Of a DNA stretch of 64,000 nt, positions 24,898 through 38,008 are shown in pieces. The notes under the pieces are model-generated. The model did no database searches and was not told the DNA's origin. It was given only the letters and a program-made list of their open reading frames with translations. Position 1 is the first letter of the stretch. Each line of letters starts with the position of its first letter. Location of the stretch: assembly GCA_029204225.1 (NCBI GenBank), contig CM055113.1, positions 30,197,524-30,261,523 of the forward strand. Direction: 5' to 3'. Source of the DNA: Diphasiastrum complanatum (taxonomy: Eukaryota; Streptophyta; Lycopodiopsida; Lycopodiales; Lycopodiaceae). The translations under genes were made by a program, and so were the position numbers.

Positions 24898-27405
24898 ATG
24901 GCAACTCTAAGCGAGAGTGTCCTCAATGAGTCAAGCAAATTGGAAGGTGCCGGCAACTATGCAGTTTGGAAATTCAAACTAAAGAACATTGTGATGGAAA
25001 AGGAGCTATGGGAGATCGTGACAGGTGAAGAGACAAGGCCAATTATTTGAAGATCAGTAGGCATTTGATAGGAGAAAGCCCAGAATGTCATCAACTTATC
25101 AGTTAGAGATGCAATTATTCTCTATATTTCAGATTCAGAAGGACCAAAAGAATGTTTGAATGCATTGTTTGAAACGACAAATACATCTCGAATACTATTT
25201 CTGAAGATGAAGTTGCATACATTGCGGATGGATGATGGTGCAACTATTGTCGATCACATACTGAAGATCAAAGAGATTCATGACCAATTAGCAGCAGTTG
25301 GAGAGCGAGTACAAGATCGTGAGATCGTACAATTGACATTGAATAGTTTAAGTGAGTCATATCAGATGTTTGTGACGAGTATAGCCACAAGAGAAAATCC
25401 TCCAATCTATGAAGAACTAGGTGGATTGCTTTTGTAGGAAGAGCAACGTCAAGAGAACTTGAATCATCGTAACAAGGGCTATGATCAAGCTCTTGCAGTA
25501 GGAGGACGAGGTGGAATATTTGGTCGTGAAAGGTATCAATCGAGAGGAGGTAACTCACGGCGGGGATCATTTCAACAGTTTCATGAGCAAGTCAATGATA
25601 GTCCGAATCGAAACAAATGGAATCAAGGCCGAGGTTAAGGACACGGCTATTCAAGACAAAATAAACCTAGAAATTGTAGGTACTGCAACAAACCTGGCCA
25701 CTGGGAGCGTGAATGCTTCAAGAAACAAAAGGAGATGGAACAAATAGAAGACAAATGGCAAGCGGGAAATTATGCTGATCAACATCAAGTTGATGACTAT
25801 TATTATGAAGACAATTATACTGATCAACATCAATATGATGGTGATCAATATGAAGATGATACAAGTGAGAATCCAAAATTGTTCATTACAACATCAATGA
25901 CAAGTGATGAAGCCAAGGATACATGGTACATTGATAGTGGTGCATCCAAGCACATGACTTCAAGGAAAGAGTGGTTTTCAGAACTCAAGAAAATTGACAA
26001 TGGTGATGAAGTTGGACAAGCTGATGGCAAATTGCTATCTGTTAAAGGAGTTGGAGTGGTACCAGTGAAGTTAGCCAGTGGGAAGATAAAGCAGATAAGC
26101 AATGTGCAATATGTACCTAGCTTAGCTAACAATCTACTATCTATTGGGACGATGGCTGATCAACAACTCAAGGTTGGGTTTGACAACGACAAATGTCTCG
26201 TCAAGGACATCAAGAATCACTACAAAGTGATTGCTACAAGAGCTAGAGCCAACGGGAATCGACTCTACAAATTGAATGTGAGATCTTTTACTCAAGCTAT
26301 GGTAAGCACTGTTGATAGTCAAAGTGACCTTTGGCATCAAAGGTTTGGTCATATTAGTGCACAAAGCTTGCAAATCCTTAAAAGAGGAATCTAGTTGTTG
26401 CATTGCCTGATATCTCTTTTGAAGGAAACATTTGTGAGGGTTGCATGATTTGATAATTACAGGAAGTAATGAGAGCTTAATTGATGAAATCAAATCAGAT
26501 CTTTCCAATGCTTATGACATGAGCAATCTAGGATTGATGCACTATTGTCTTGGCATTGAAGTATGGCAAAAGGAAGACATGGCCTTTCTTACACAAAGCA
26601 AATATGCATGAGATTTTTTTTATAAGTTCAATATGCAGGATTGTAGGCCTTTGAGTACACCTATGGATGTCAACATGAAGCTTACTGCATATGATGAATC
26701 TGAAAAAGTGGATGCTTATTTGCATAGACAACTGGTGGGTAGTTTGATTTATTTGACACACACACGACCTGATATTTCTTATGTTGTTGCCTTGTTAGTC
26801 AATTTATGCAAGATCCTAGTCAAGCACACTGGAAGTCTGCTAAACATATTCTCAAATACATTCGAGGGACATTGAATTTTGGTTTGAAGTATGATCAGCC
26901 TGAAGTGCCAATGTTGGTAGGTTATATAGATGCTAATTGGCAGGTAATATTGATGACAAAAGATCTACCAGTGGTCATACATTCAGTTATGGTAGAGCTG
27001 CAATGTCATGGAGCAGCAAAAAGCAACCTACGGTAGCCTTATTATCAACAGAAGCTGAATATCAAACACTCATCAATGCTACACAAGAAGCGGTATGGTT
27101 ACGAAGATTGCTTGTGGATTTAGTTCACCATAGGTGAATGCGACTACTATATCTTGCGACAATCAAAGCTGCATTTACCTTGCCAAAAATGCAGTTTTAC
27201 ATGATCGAACCAAGCACATCGAAATACACTATCATTTTGTTCGAGAGAAAATTCTTAATGGAGCCATTGATCTTGTTTTTTGTAAATCTGAATATCAAAT
27301 GGCAGATCTTTTTACTAAGTCATTAGGTAGATGTAAATTTGTTGCGATCAAGATATACCATGCTTGTGTATATTTGGCACTTCAAGAGTGTTCATGTGAA
27401 ACTTG
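24898..27405 (+). pseudogene. Ty1/copia element with internal deletion
   Basis: Gag starts at ATG 24898 (MATLSESVLN, then GAGNYAVWKFKLK) with in-frame stops near 25050. The zinc knuckle reads YCNKPGHWERECFKK. The protease has WYIDSGASKHMT. The pre-integrase module has LWHQRFGHISAQSLQ. At about 26440 the sequence jumps to the end of RT (NLGLMHYCLGIEVWQ), so the integrase core and RT catalytic region are deleted. RNase H follows (ALLSTEAEYQTLINATQEAV, CDNQSCIYLAKN, KHIEIHYHFVREKI, DLFTKSLG). A purine-rich stretch near 27418 may be the polypurine tract. Several stops and frameshifts are present. Confidence 0.93.
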
Positions 27406-27499
27406 ATCTTGCAAAGCATGAGGGGAAGTGGAGAAAATGGACAAGAGTATGTCCTAAGGATAAAATATTTGACATTTTGGAGAGAAGATCCAAGACAAT

Positions 27500-28931
27500 G
27501 AGCTAGTAAAAGTAATTTTGAATGGATTAGGAAATGAGTTCTCTAATCTAGTTCAATCTTTTTCTATTCAAGACCAACTTCCATCAATTGATAAATTGCA
27601 TAATGTTCTTGTGGCCGAGGAGAGTAGGCTTTTACACCTCAAAACAAGAATGGGGTCCTTGTCACTACATAATGGTGATGAGAAAGCAATCTTCACATCA
27701 AAAGGCAAAAAGAAGACTCATCCTTTCAAGAAGTTCCAAGGCAAGGAGGCCGAGGCAAAGGATGGAGGATCTACCTCTAAAGGAAATCCGCAAGAACAAA
27801 GCCAAGCTAAAGTGTTTCTTTTGTGGGAAGAAATGACATTTTGCTTCCGAATGTTATAAAAAGAAAAATACAAAAGGGAGTGAAGATCAAGGCAACCTTG
27901 CACAAGGGGAGGAGGAAGAGGATGGATTTAACACATCCTTGATGGTAGCATCTACACCAAGATCAAGCCAAGAGACATGGTGGATTGATAGTGGGGCTAA
28001 TTCTCACATGTCATTCAACAAGCATTATTTTTCTACTCTACTTTCTTGTAATGATTCTAAGAAGTCAATCTACACTGCTAGTGATCAAGAATGTAAGATA
28101 GATGGCATAGGATCTACTCCATTATGCTTAGGATCATCTAAGAAAATAGATCTTGATAATGTTTTGTATGTTCCATCCATTACAAAAAACTTGCTTAGTG
28201 TTGGTCAATTATTGGACGATGGACTAGATGGACAATGGACAATGGACTAGATGTACAATGGACAATGGTCAATTAATGGACAATGGACTAGATGTACAAT
28301 GGACAATGGTCAATTAATGGACAATGGACAATGGACTAGATGTACATTTCAAGAATGTCTTGAAAAGTGATAAGTGCATAGCTAGTGGCATTAAGCAAGG
28401 AAGGCTCTTTAAGTTGGATGCTAATGTGGCTATTGAAAGTGTGAATATGGTTAGGGAGGAGTTGACTCAAGTGGAGCTATGGCACAAAAGATTGGGCTAT
28501 CCTAATCTTCAATCAATGGAATCCATGGCATCAAAGGAGCTAGCTCTCGGCCTACCAAAAGCTTTCAAGAAGTGTGGCAAAGTGTGTGAGGCATGTTGCC
28601 TTGCAAAGTCACACAAGACTTCCTACAAGAGATCTTTAACAAGATCTACCTCACCTTTGGATCTTATCCATTTGGATGTACATGCTTTTTCTCATGAAAG
28701 TAATGGAAGTGCTTTAATGTATGTGACTTTTATGGATGACCATAGTAGATACACTTGGATTGAATTATTTCCTAAACCCTTGTATATGAAGCTTTTGTAA
28801 AGTTTAAGTCTTTAGTGGAAAAGCAACTTAGTTCTTGCATTAAAGTTCTAAGATGTGATAATGGAGGAGAGTATATCTCCAACAAGATGAGAGACTTTTG
28901 TGAGGTCAATGGCATTAAAAGTGAGGAGGAG
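27500..28931 (+). pseudogene. Second Ty1/copia element, gag to integrase start
   Basis: Partial Gag (NGLGNEFSNLVQSFSI) leads to a knuckle CFFCGKK-stop-HFASEC, where TGG has become TGA. Protease WWIDSGANSHMSF and spacer VLYVPSITKNLLSVGQLL follow. A 41 bp minisatellite then interrupts the frame (28241-28345). It resumes with RLFKLDAN, LWHKRLGYPNLQSME, CEACCLAKSHKTSYK and the integrase start LIHLDVHAF, MDDHSRYTWIE. A frameshift follows at about 28780. The element is cut at 28931 by the gypsy LTR, immediately after RSMALKVRRS in another frame. Confidence 0.92.
28241..28345. repeat. 41 bp minisatellite inside the Copia frame
   Basis: The unit GACAATGGTCAATTAATGGA plus CAATGGACTAGATGTACAATG recurs with a 41 bp period (28261 and 28302), with partial units on both sides. 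A period not divisible by three breaks the Copia reading frame here. Confidence 0.85.
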
Positions 28932-29689
28932 TGTTAACAATATCACTTCCAATTTGATGTACTTTGTAGATTGTAGTGGGTTTCTTTCCTTGCCTAACCT
29001 GAATCCAAGATCTAGTCAATCTAGCATCAAAGAGACAAAGCTAGTTGTCATGGGTAGGTTCGTTCCCATGAGAGCGATAGTATAGTCCAGATTTCAACAT
29101 GAATGGAGGAACAAACCTAACTCTAACATCCATTAACACTACGATCCACAACAAAGATAGCTTACTCTTTCTCTTTTTCTCTTTCTTTCTCATAAAAAGT
29201 ATAATAACATGCAATCCCAATAACAATCAAATCCAACAATTAGCAAAAACCAAAGAAAGCATGAGAGATGGAGAAGGAAAGAAGAAGAGCAAGGACATTC
29301 ATCAATCCATTTCTGAAGAGAACCAATCTGCTTCATTTAAATGAGAAAATGAACATCAGGAGCAACTCGAGTTGGTCTTTTTTTATAGTAGAGAGGAGGA
29401 CCCTGGCCTCTAAGTCCTATTGGTCCATTCTTGCATCTCTTTTTATTCAAATTTAAAAAAGTGTAGGAACCATCAAAATTGGAAGGAGCCCAACTTTATT
29501 CACTAACTTGACATTTAGGCCCTGTGACATTAAAAGTCCCGCAAAAAGGCCTAAAGTTCTTTTATTGACTTCCTAATTAATCAAATCTCTATGTGATCAT
29601 CGTGTTGGACTTACACACGCAGGATGCCAAATCCCTCTCACTTATTAACTAGGGTTAGAGTTGCCTTGGGATCTGCAAACCCTCCAACA
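28932..29689 (-). mobile_element. Ty3/gypsy 3' LTR (copy A), 758 bp
   Basis: In minus orientation it runs from TGTTGGAGGG to ATTGTTAACA, giving TGTT/AACA ends. A purine-rich GGTGGGGTATAC tract lies just before it (29690-29701) and is the likely polypurine tract. A minus-strand TATA box (TATAAAAA) lies near 29380-29388. Its outer end abuts the Copia fragment. Confidence 0.75.
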
Positions 29690-29739
29690 GTATACCCCAC
29701 CAAAACTGGTGGCGGTCCCACGACACCTGCAATATGCAG

Positions 29740-32398
29740 TTATTGGGGACTTTTATTGGCTTTGTGTCGAATCTTGATTAAATGGTACTGCACCTTCTCC
29801 ATAAAGTCGAGGCGTGCAGTACTAAAATCCAAATTGTGTGGCAAGAAACAATAGTGGGCTCCGACAATCCACTTGGAGGTTGTCCATGATGTGAAACATG
29901 ATTCCCAAGAGCCTCCCATCATTGCTGCACGAAAGTATAACCGAGCAATCGACAGCTGATCTTTGATTTGCTCTGAAGCATCGGCTTGTTTGGATCGAAT
30001 GCCAGAGGAGGAAGACAATCGTCCCATCTGGTTGCCACTTACGCCAACAGAGTTAGATCTTTAGCAAACATTGTCGATTGTCGCATCGTTGGATCTGGAG
30101 AGTGGACATACTCTCTCTGATAGGCTTGTAAGGCACGGTGGAAATCCACGGAGATGGTCCAGCTGTAGGGCTAATCGATGATTGGCCAATTGGGCGTATG
30201 GATGGTGATTTTGTCCATAGCCAATCCCAAATCTTTCCATTTATTCCTTCGTGACATTGGCACATAATAGGGATCTACCCGCAATTGGCAAGGGCTGGCG
30301 ACCTAACTCCTAATTGATTCTAGAGTTTTCTCAGAAACAATGATTCTCCATGCTGGCTACTCTCCCAATGCAGGTATTTTGTCCAACCCTTTGCACACTT
30401 CTATCTCGGAGGTCTTAAACTTCAGAACCCATCCACCACGCGAGGACTCATGCGGATGTTGTTGTAAGAAGGTCTGGATCTGGTCCTCGATGCTGATGGG
30501 CCTTCTGAATAGAGGTGTGGTCCTTAATGAGGATGGACCTGCTTGAACTGCTGGTAAGATTGGCAGTTGTTATGCTATATCTGGAGCTCCCCCTGGTCCA
30601 TGCTCGAATCTACCCCTGTATCCATTGGTACAGCTTCGTGGCGTGGAGGGGAGAATTGCGGCATGATCGGTACGAGAATTTGTGGTCCGGCTTCCAACAC
30701 TTGAGCAACTGCTTTTTCATAGACGGTGATGGTCTCCTTAGCCTTTGCCAACTCGGTTAAAGCTGCTCCTTTGAACCTGTCAAAGCGGCCTTGGAATTCC
30801 TGAAGGGCGACTTTGTATGTCTCTACTTTCTTGAACAAAAACGCAATCTCCGTTGGTGTGACCGGATGATTTGGTATTTGCATTTGAAGATATGCATCAC
30901 GCTCAAGGGTGGTTGCATCCAATTCACCTTGAAGCCGCGTGCGATCCTGTTCAGGGTGATTTCAGAGCTTTGTCGATCCGAAGTGCGGCTAGGCTTTCTT
31001 CCGTATGAGGTTGTTGGTTGACATTTTCAACAACAACAATAGATTCATGGATCTATTCGAATCCTTTTCCAAGGGATTGGAGTTCAAAGGGCGCAGAGCT
31101 TTGGGGCATTCCAAAAATATTGGTGGCCCCAAGGGGGTCGGAATCATTGAACATATCCATAAACAACTACGTATTTGGTGAAGTGGCTTCGGTGTGCAGG
31201 GGTGAGCCAACCTGGGCAGCTGTGATGAGAATGGTAGGCCCAATGGTCACAGAGTATCCTTGTATGGAAGCAGAGGAAAGGGAAGCATCAGAGGCTAGGG
31301 GAATGGGAAGTTCAGTGCGAACAGCAGCAGGGGGTGGAAGCGCAACTGACAAGGTATGCCTAGTGCGACGTCGTGACGCAGAAGGTGAGTCAGGAATGAC
31401 GATCTCGCTGCGTGGATGACGACGACGACTATGAGAACTCGAGGCCTAGTGAGACGACTAGGCCGATGCTTCTTCGTAGACCGAAAGCACAGAATCTAGG
31501 TGGAAGCCATGGATTTTGTTTTCTAAGTGAGAAGTAGCTAAAAGGGACAATAAAGAGCCAGTAGCGAACTACTGCTTAGTATTACCCTTAATAGCTCGTT
31601 TGAGCTCACCAGAAATAGTCTTGAACCAATTATATGGTTCAAGAGGGGCTTTGGCCAACTTGGTGTGGGACTCCAGTATCCTATGGAGGATTTGTGATGT
31701 GATGCGGTCTTTCATGAGGTTGCCAACCATCAGGAAGTTGTTCAGTAGCTGGGCAACCTCGTGGATTGGAGGCTCAGTGATGGCTTCCAGAAGGTATCCG
31801 TCATTGGTCCAATGCAGATCATTAGTGAGGCCAATGTAGGGCTTGATGACATGTTTGGCCTGCTTGTGATTGGGTGAGGCCTGCGTACCGGATGCTATAC
31901 CTATGGCTGCAAGGGCGGCCTTAGTGACGCGCACCTTGTGTGTGGCTCCCTGGAAAGTGATATAAAATTTTGATTTCTCTTCCTTCCACGTACTGAAGGC
32001 AAGAGTGATGAAATCCATATTGATGCGACCAGAAAAGGCTCTCCCATGAATACCCATTGCAATGAGCAGAGGCTCTGCAAGGGTCATCCACTTAGTGACC
32101 ATGATTGTGCTAGGAAGGATCATGATGTCCATTGCAGATGGGACATGTATAGTGTGGAGACTGGGAAGTATCGGTAGAAGACATGGTGAGCAAGAAAAGA
32201 AATGTAAGATGCAGAAAAGTATATCAGAAAGCAAGTCAGGAAGCTTATAAGGTTTTGGTCGTGGGAAAAATTCGCAAGAGCTTTGCCCGCACAAGTGAGG
32301 AATGAATCGAATTCAACCAACTTATAGGTGAATTTGGTGGGTCCATTACACTGAATACTAGTTTGGCTGATCAGTTCTGAACAAAAATTTGCAGGCAT
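29740..32398 (-). pseudogene. Extra gypsy ORF after pol (copy A), degenerate
   Basis: A long broken coding region lies between the end of integrase and the polypurine tract, in pol orientation. Its N-terminal part (32398 down to 31569) includes TKFTYKL, MDIMILPS, FITLAFSTWKEEKSKFYITF and DRITSQILHRILESH. A Ser/His/Arg-rich linker and a piece with alternating Lys/Glu/Ala follow. The end is KVQYHLIKIRHKANKSPQ with a stop at 29740, about 40 bp before the polypurine tract. Stops and frameshifts break it, and about 450 bp in the middle (present in copy B) are missing. I do not recognise the family. Confidence 0.6.
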
Positions 32399-32431
32399 GT
32401 ATAGTACTGTAAAAATAGGCTATAAAAATCT

Positions 32432-35025
32432 CGGCGAAGGTGAGTTGTAAAGACTTATCATCATTTAATCATTTTGTTGCCACTATGCGTAAAGATGGAA
32501 TTAAAAATTCAATCGGCATGATAGCATCTTGACCATACACCAGTTGAAAAGGTGTTTGATTTGTACTATTTTTGTAAGCGGTTCTGAATGCCCATAATGT
32601 TGCATACAGTTTATGTTCCCAATCAGACCGACTTGCTTCAACTGTCTTTGTCATAATGGTGCAGAGAATCTTATTGGAAGATTCAGCTTGGCCATTCCCC
32701 CTGGGATAGTAGGGAGTACTAAATCTGTGTATAACGAAAAAGTCTTCTAGTAAACATTTTATTGTTTGATTAACAAAGTGTGTACCCCGGTCATCGACAA
32801 TCTTGATCAGACATCCAAATCTGATTATAATATTTTCACGCAAAAACTTGGCCGTAGATTTTGCATCAGCAACTTTGACAGCTTTGGCTTCAACCCACTT
32901 GGTCATATAATCAGTTGCGACGATAATGTATCGGGCCTGAGATCCTTGCGTGGTAGGGTGAATAGGTCCAACATAATCGAGTCCCCATTTCTCAAATGGT
33001 GCTTGTGATAAAAACGGATGCAAGGATTCATAGTTCCGTCGAGTAGGCCGTCGTGCTCGTTGGCAAACGTCACATGTTTGAATAAAATTTTCTGTGTCCT
33101 TATGAAGAGTAGGCCACCAACAACTTGATTGTAAAAGTTTGCGAATAGTAATATCTATAGAGAAGTGTCCTCCACCCATGCCATCATGTGAAAACATGAT
33201 TAAATCTGGTACTTCATGCGGTAAAACACATCTTCGCAAAATATTATCTGATCCACGATGATACAATTGTCTTGCAATTAATTGATAAGGTTGAGTCTTA
33301 TGAATCAATTGTCTCTTCTGTACTTTTGTCAAGGAGTCATTCGGCTGTCCTAGCATCAGGTACTCAACAATATTTGCTGCCCGCTCAGGTACTGCTTCAA
33401 CATAGAACAAGGCAACATCTGGCAGTTCATCATCCACTTTAGTATTAACTGGGGCAGATTCAATTTGAGAAACGTGATCGGCTAGATAATGTTGCTTCCC
33501 CTTTCGAAGCACAATTCGAAAGTCAAACTTAGTCAATAACAATAACCATCTTGCAATACGTCCAGTATTGCACATCTTGTTTACCAAGTAAAGTAACAGT
33601 TGATGATCCGTATAAAATGCAAAGTGCGTCTCTATGAGGTAGTGACGAAATTTCCGAACTGAAAAAATCATGGCTAATGCCTCACGTTCTGTTGTTGAAT
33701 AGTTCTTTTCTGGATCTGTAAGATGTCTGCTTGCAAATCGTATAGGATAATCCTTCTTATAGTCACCTGACTATGTCAGAACTGATCCAATGGCATATTT
33801 TGAGGCATCTGTATGAACATGAAATTCTTTCGTCCAATCTGGAGAGCGCAGTATTGGTGCTGAAGCTAATGCTTTTTTTAACTTTTCAAAGGCTTCTAAC
33901 GCCTAGCATGACCCATAAACACAAACTCCACGAATTGTTATTGGCGGTGGCAATTCCACAATAACCTTGATCTTAGAATAATCTGTGGCAATGCCATGTC
34001 TTGATATCACATGTCCAAACACAACTCCGTGGGAAACCCATATCTGACATTTTTCCGATATGTGTGGCATCTTTCAAATACTTTCTCCAATCGATCTAGA
34101 TGTCTGTATCTGTACTATGGACTCCTAGGTCGTCCAAGTATCAAGGAATTTCTACAGATAATCTTTAAAAGCAAATTGCATTACTCTTTGGAATGAACTT
34201 CGTGCATTACAGAGTCCAAACGGCATTACTTTGTAAGCATAGGTGTCCCATTCTGTTGCAAAAGCGGTTTTGTGGCGATCGGCAGGTGCTATCTTAACCT
34301 AGTTGTTACCACTAATCCATCCAAGAAACTATAAGCTTCCGCTCCAACAAGGCGATCCAAAATGCTTTCAGTAAAAGGTAACGGAAAGTGATCCTTCCAC
34401 GTCACTTTGTTCAACACTTTGAGATTCACACATATTCACAATTTCCCATTTTTCTTAGGAACAATGACAATCGATGAAATCCATTTGGTATGCTTGATCT
34501 CATAAATGAAATCGGCATCAAGCAATCTCTGCAGCTCTTTCTTTATCAGGTCCGCAACATTAGGATTACAGCGATAGAACTTTATAACCTTTGGAACTGC
34601 ATCAGGTACTAAAGGCATGGTATGTTCAATCACTGATGTCGGAATACCCTTCAGATGTTGATAAGTCCATGCAAAGCACTCCTTATACTTAATAAGTAAC
34701 ATGCGTAGTGCTTGATACTGTTCAGGATTAAGTTGTGAACCAACTTGTACAATCTTTTTCGGTTCTCCAAGTTCAACAAGATTCATTGGTTGCGTCCTAG
34801 CTGGGCCATCGTAAACCTCTTTTGATTCAGGCACGTGTTCTTCAGGTTCATGATGTGCTTTAGGTAACATGATAACCACATCATCCAGTGTATAACGTTT
34901 AAAATGTTCGGGCATATCATGTTGAACTACATCTGCTTGTTCTTTTTCGAAAGGACTTGTCTTGGATCTTCGCTTAGCCTTCTTAGCAGTAATTTATCGT
35001 GGAGGCGATGACCAAGTTTTGCAGG
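32432..35025 (-). pseudogene. Ty3/gypsy pol (copy A): RT, RNase H, integrase
   Basis: Starts beside the CACTA junction with MPEHFKRYTLDDVV. The RT N-terminus (HTKWISSIVIVPKKNGKL) is followed by TGA where an arginine codon is expected. RT remains are broken (about 33760-34430). RNase H is seen as TDHQLLLYLVNKMC and WLLLLTKFDF. Integrase has the HHCC module (HDGMGGGHFS...CDVCQRA) and the catalytic-core markers KWGLDYVGPIHP, RYIIVATDYMTKW, and YYPRGNGQAESSNKI. The C-terminal 200 codons are deleted at about 32440. No 5' LTR, gag or protease is present on this side. Confidence 0.93.
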
Positions 35026-38008
35026 TGATTCTAGAAATGTGAGGTTTGGGCTTGCAACGGATGGGGTGAATCCCTTTTCCGTGAAATTAAGCATATGGTC
35101 TACTTGGCCCGTGGTTTGGGTGAATTATAACATACCACCTTGGTTGAGCATAAAAAGGGGTCATCTAATGTTAGCACTTCTTATTCCTGGAAAATATAAA
35201 ATGAAAAATATGGATGTTTACCTTGCACCCTTAATTGAGAAATTAGAACTACTTTGGAAAGGGGTCCAATGCTACGACATCTCACGTCTGTCCCAAGAAA
35301 GAAATTTTACGATGCGTGCCATTTTAATGTGGACAATGCATGACTATCCAGGATTGGGTGATTGTTCAGGTAATAATTTCATGTTATTGTACTGTGGAAC
35401 ATGCTTATGTTTATTTGTTTGAATTTATTAGGCTTTACAACTCCTGGACATCATGCGTGTCTCATTTGTGGGCCAAATCTTGATAGTTTACACTCATGCC
35501 ATTTGGAAAAAGTTGTATATGAAAATCATCAAAAATATTTGCCTGAAGATCATCCATTCAGGAATACACAAAAAAGAGGATTTGGGGGAAGACAAGAGAC
35601 AAGAAATCCTCCAACAAAGATTGGCACAAAATTTGGATTGAATCCGAGACTAAGACAATAAATGGTATGAAAAGACTATCTATTTTTCATTGTTTACCAT
35701 ATTGGAATAATCTGTTGATCGATCATCTGCTTGATCCTATGCACATATTTAAAAATGTGGCGAAATCAATATGGAAACACATGGCTGGTGATAAAGACAG
35801 TATGCATGCTCGAGAGGACTTACAACTATCAAAAACAAAAAAAGAGTATCGGCCAAAGTTGGGTGCAGATGGAAATAATACCCATAGTATTCCAAGAGCA
35901 AGTCGGATTTTTAGCAAAGAAGAGTACAAGTATGTGCGATCAGTTATTTCTAAAAACGAATTTTGCTCATTCATTGCGAACATCATTCACAGCAGATGGA
36001 AAGCTTCATAGTCTAAGATCTCATGATTGGTTGAAAATGCTTGAATATATATTTCCAATGTGCATTCGTGGTTGTCTAACAGAACATCTTCGTGAAACCA
36101 TATACAAACTAGTAGCTGTTGTGAGGTACTTGAACATCTTTATGTTATTTGTTTGTTTTTTGATGGATTCATTTGCAATAACAACAAATGACAAAATGAA
36201 AAATATATTATATACATGATGTAGATGGATATGCAACAAGGAAAGTTCGCGAGGCGGACGTGCAAAAAACACATGAAGACATGGTGGAGGTTGCATGTAT
36301 GCTTGAGAGGGATTTTTCGACTTCTATTTTAGACATACGAGTGCATCTATTGGTGCACTTGGTTCAAGAAGTTGGTATTGCTGGCTCAATGCACTCCAGG
36401 TACAAATATAAAAATTCATGGCTTTAATTGAGCTTACCAATTTGACTAAGGTTCTCATGTTTTGTTATTTTTTTGTAGGTGGATGTTTTTTTGAAAAGGT
36501 ATATGAAAGACTCTGTGCATCAAAAATCCAGGCCCGAGGAAAGCATGCCAGAGGGTTGCTAAAGAATCCCTCTTTTAAATTTCTGAAGCTTTGCTTCAGA
36601 TTGATCCACCGTCTTCAACATTATGGGATTGTGTGGAAAGAGACGAGGTCATAGGTGAAAAAGCTCAAGGTATGGGAAGTCTACAAAATAAGATCTCTAC
36701 TTTTATGCTCTATAATTTTGGAGTAATGAATAAATGGTTGGAACTATACGAGCCAGAGAAGAAACAAAGAGCAATCACTAGTAAAAGGTAGCATAGTAAT
36801 TGGCGACGTAGAGGCCAATCTTCCACTTCTCGTGACATTGAACCATTACCTAATCAATGCACCACCGAGTGGATGCAAGACACACTAAAAAATGCCAAAG
36901 CCAAGGGACAAATCATATCTGACATGGAATGGAAATTCGCTAGAGGATGTGATTGGAAGGTAAGTTTCTTGAATTGATTTTTATCATTTGACATGTTATA
37001 TAAGTCTAGTTAAATTATTATAAGACTTTTAGCATGATTGCTTATTGTCAATTTGTGATAAATGTTGCATGATAGTATTGAACGTATAGCGCTATGTGGG
37101 CATATGGTCGCCATCATCATGGGCGATGTGAAACGACGCACATATGACTGTGGTGTTATGGCATAAGGTCACCATCATCGTGTTGAACGAATCGATGTGA
37201 AACGACGCACATATGATTGTGGTGTTATGGCATCTTTTCACCAAGAAAGTCGAAGTAGTGCATGAGACCAAAATCCCATTTCTGGAGAGCTTGAGTATAT
37301 AGGCACAATTCAAGAAATATACGAAGTGCGTTTTGGTGAAAATGGTTCATATTTTTTGTTTGATGTGAAATGGTTTAGAATCAATTACAGAGGATCAAAT
37401 GCCATTGTGAAGAAAGATGCTAGTGGATTTTTTGCTATTGATTCAACCAAGACATTAAGGATGGATTTTTTAGACACATTGGTTTTATCTCGTCATTGCG
37501 AGCAAGTATAATTCCATTGCTTTACAACTTTTAATTTTCTTAGTTTGTTAATCATTAATAATGTATCACACATCTAGAACACACTGTCATATATCTTCGG
37601 TGGACATTAGAATATTTTATTGTTTTACGAGCGTATAATTTGTTGAATTGTAGGTATTTTTTTCATCCGGGCCGATTAAACAACGATTGGTGGTATGTTT
37701 CTCAAATTAAGCCACGTTCAAGGCACATATCTGAAAATGCATATGTTGAGGATGAGATGGAGGATTTGAACTCCTTCAACATAGGATCTAACAAGAATAT
37801 AGAAATTATATCTTCAAACATGCTAGATATTGAAGATTCTACAAATGATTTGGAGGACGTTGCAAATGAAGAAGATAGTACTGATTATTTTAGTGAAGAC
37901 AATGAAGTAGTTGGGGCTGAATATTTTAGTGATGATAGAGTCCATCTAAGTGGAGATGAGTTGCAAGATATACAGGCAGATGAGTTTGAATCTTATGATG
38001 ATATTTAA
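35026..38008 (+). pseudogene. CACTA (TNP2/En-Spm-like) transposase, copy A
   Basis: Coding starts abruptly at the gypsy junction with DSRNVRFGLATDGVNPF. Next come WVNYNIPPWL, GKYKMKNMDVYLAPLIEKL, LWKGVQ and AILMWTMHDYPGLGD. A GT-AG intron (35370-35431) joins GDCSG to FTTPGHHACLICG. LPYWNNLLIDHLLDPMHIFKN follows. After 36235 the DUF4218-like part is seen (ERDFSTSILDIRVHLLVHLVQ, EESMPEGC) and then a DUF4216-like part (FLFDVKWFRINYRG, VFFHPGRLNNDWWYVSQIKP). The N-terminal transposase-associated domain is missing. Frames are broken by introns and a few indels. Confidence 0.88.
37123..37260. repeat. ~69 bp tandem duplication inside the CACTA element
   Basis: The block CGATGTGAAACGACGCACAT...GTGGTGTTATGGCAT occurs at about 37123 and 37192. 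It lies between two coding parts of the CACTA transposase, probably in an intron. Confidence 0.8.

Larger units (their letters stand above)
28709..36235. repeat. Composite segmental duplication, copy A
   Basis: Homologous, in direct orientation, to 47263-55838. It contains the end of a Copia integrase fragment, a gypsy 3' LTR, the extra gypsy ORF, gypsy pol and the start of a CACTA transposase. Copy A is 7.5 kb. It lacks about 820 bp (joined near 32432), about 450 bp (near 30950) and about 90 bp (near 33905) that copy B keeps. In A the Copia and CACTA sequences continue past both ends, so A shows the original junctions. Confidence 0.9.

Noticed and set aside
31018-31419. Plus-strand ORF of 133 codons
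   Set aside because: Antisense to the linker of the extra gypsy ORF, with no domain of its own.
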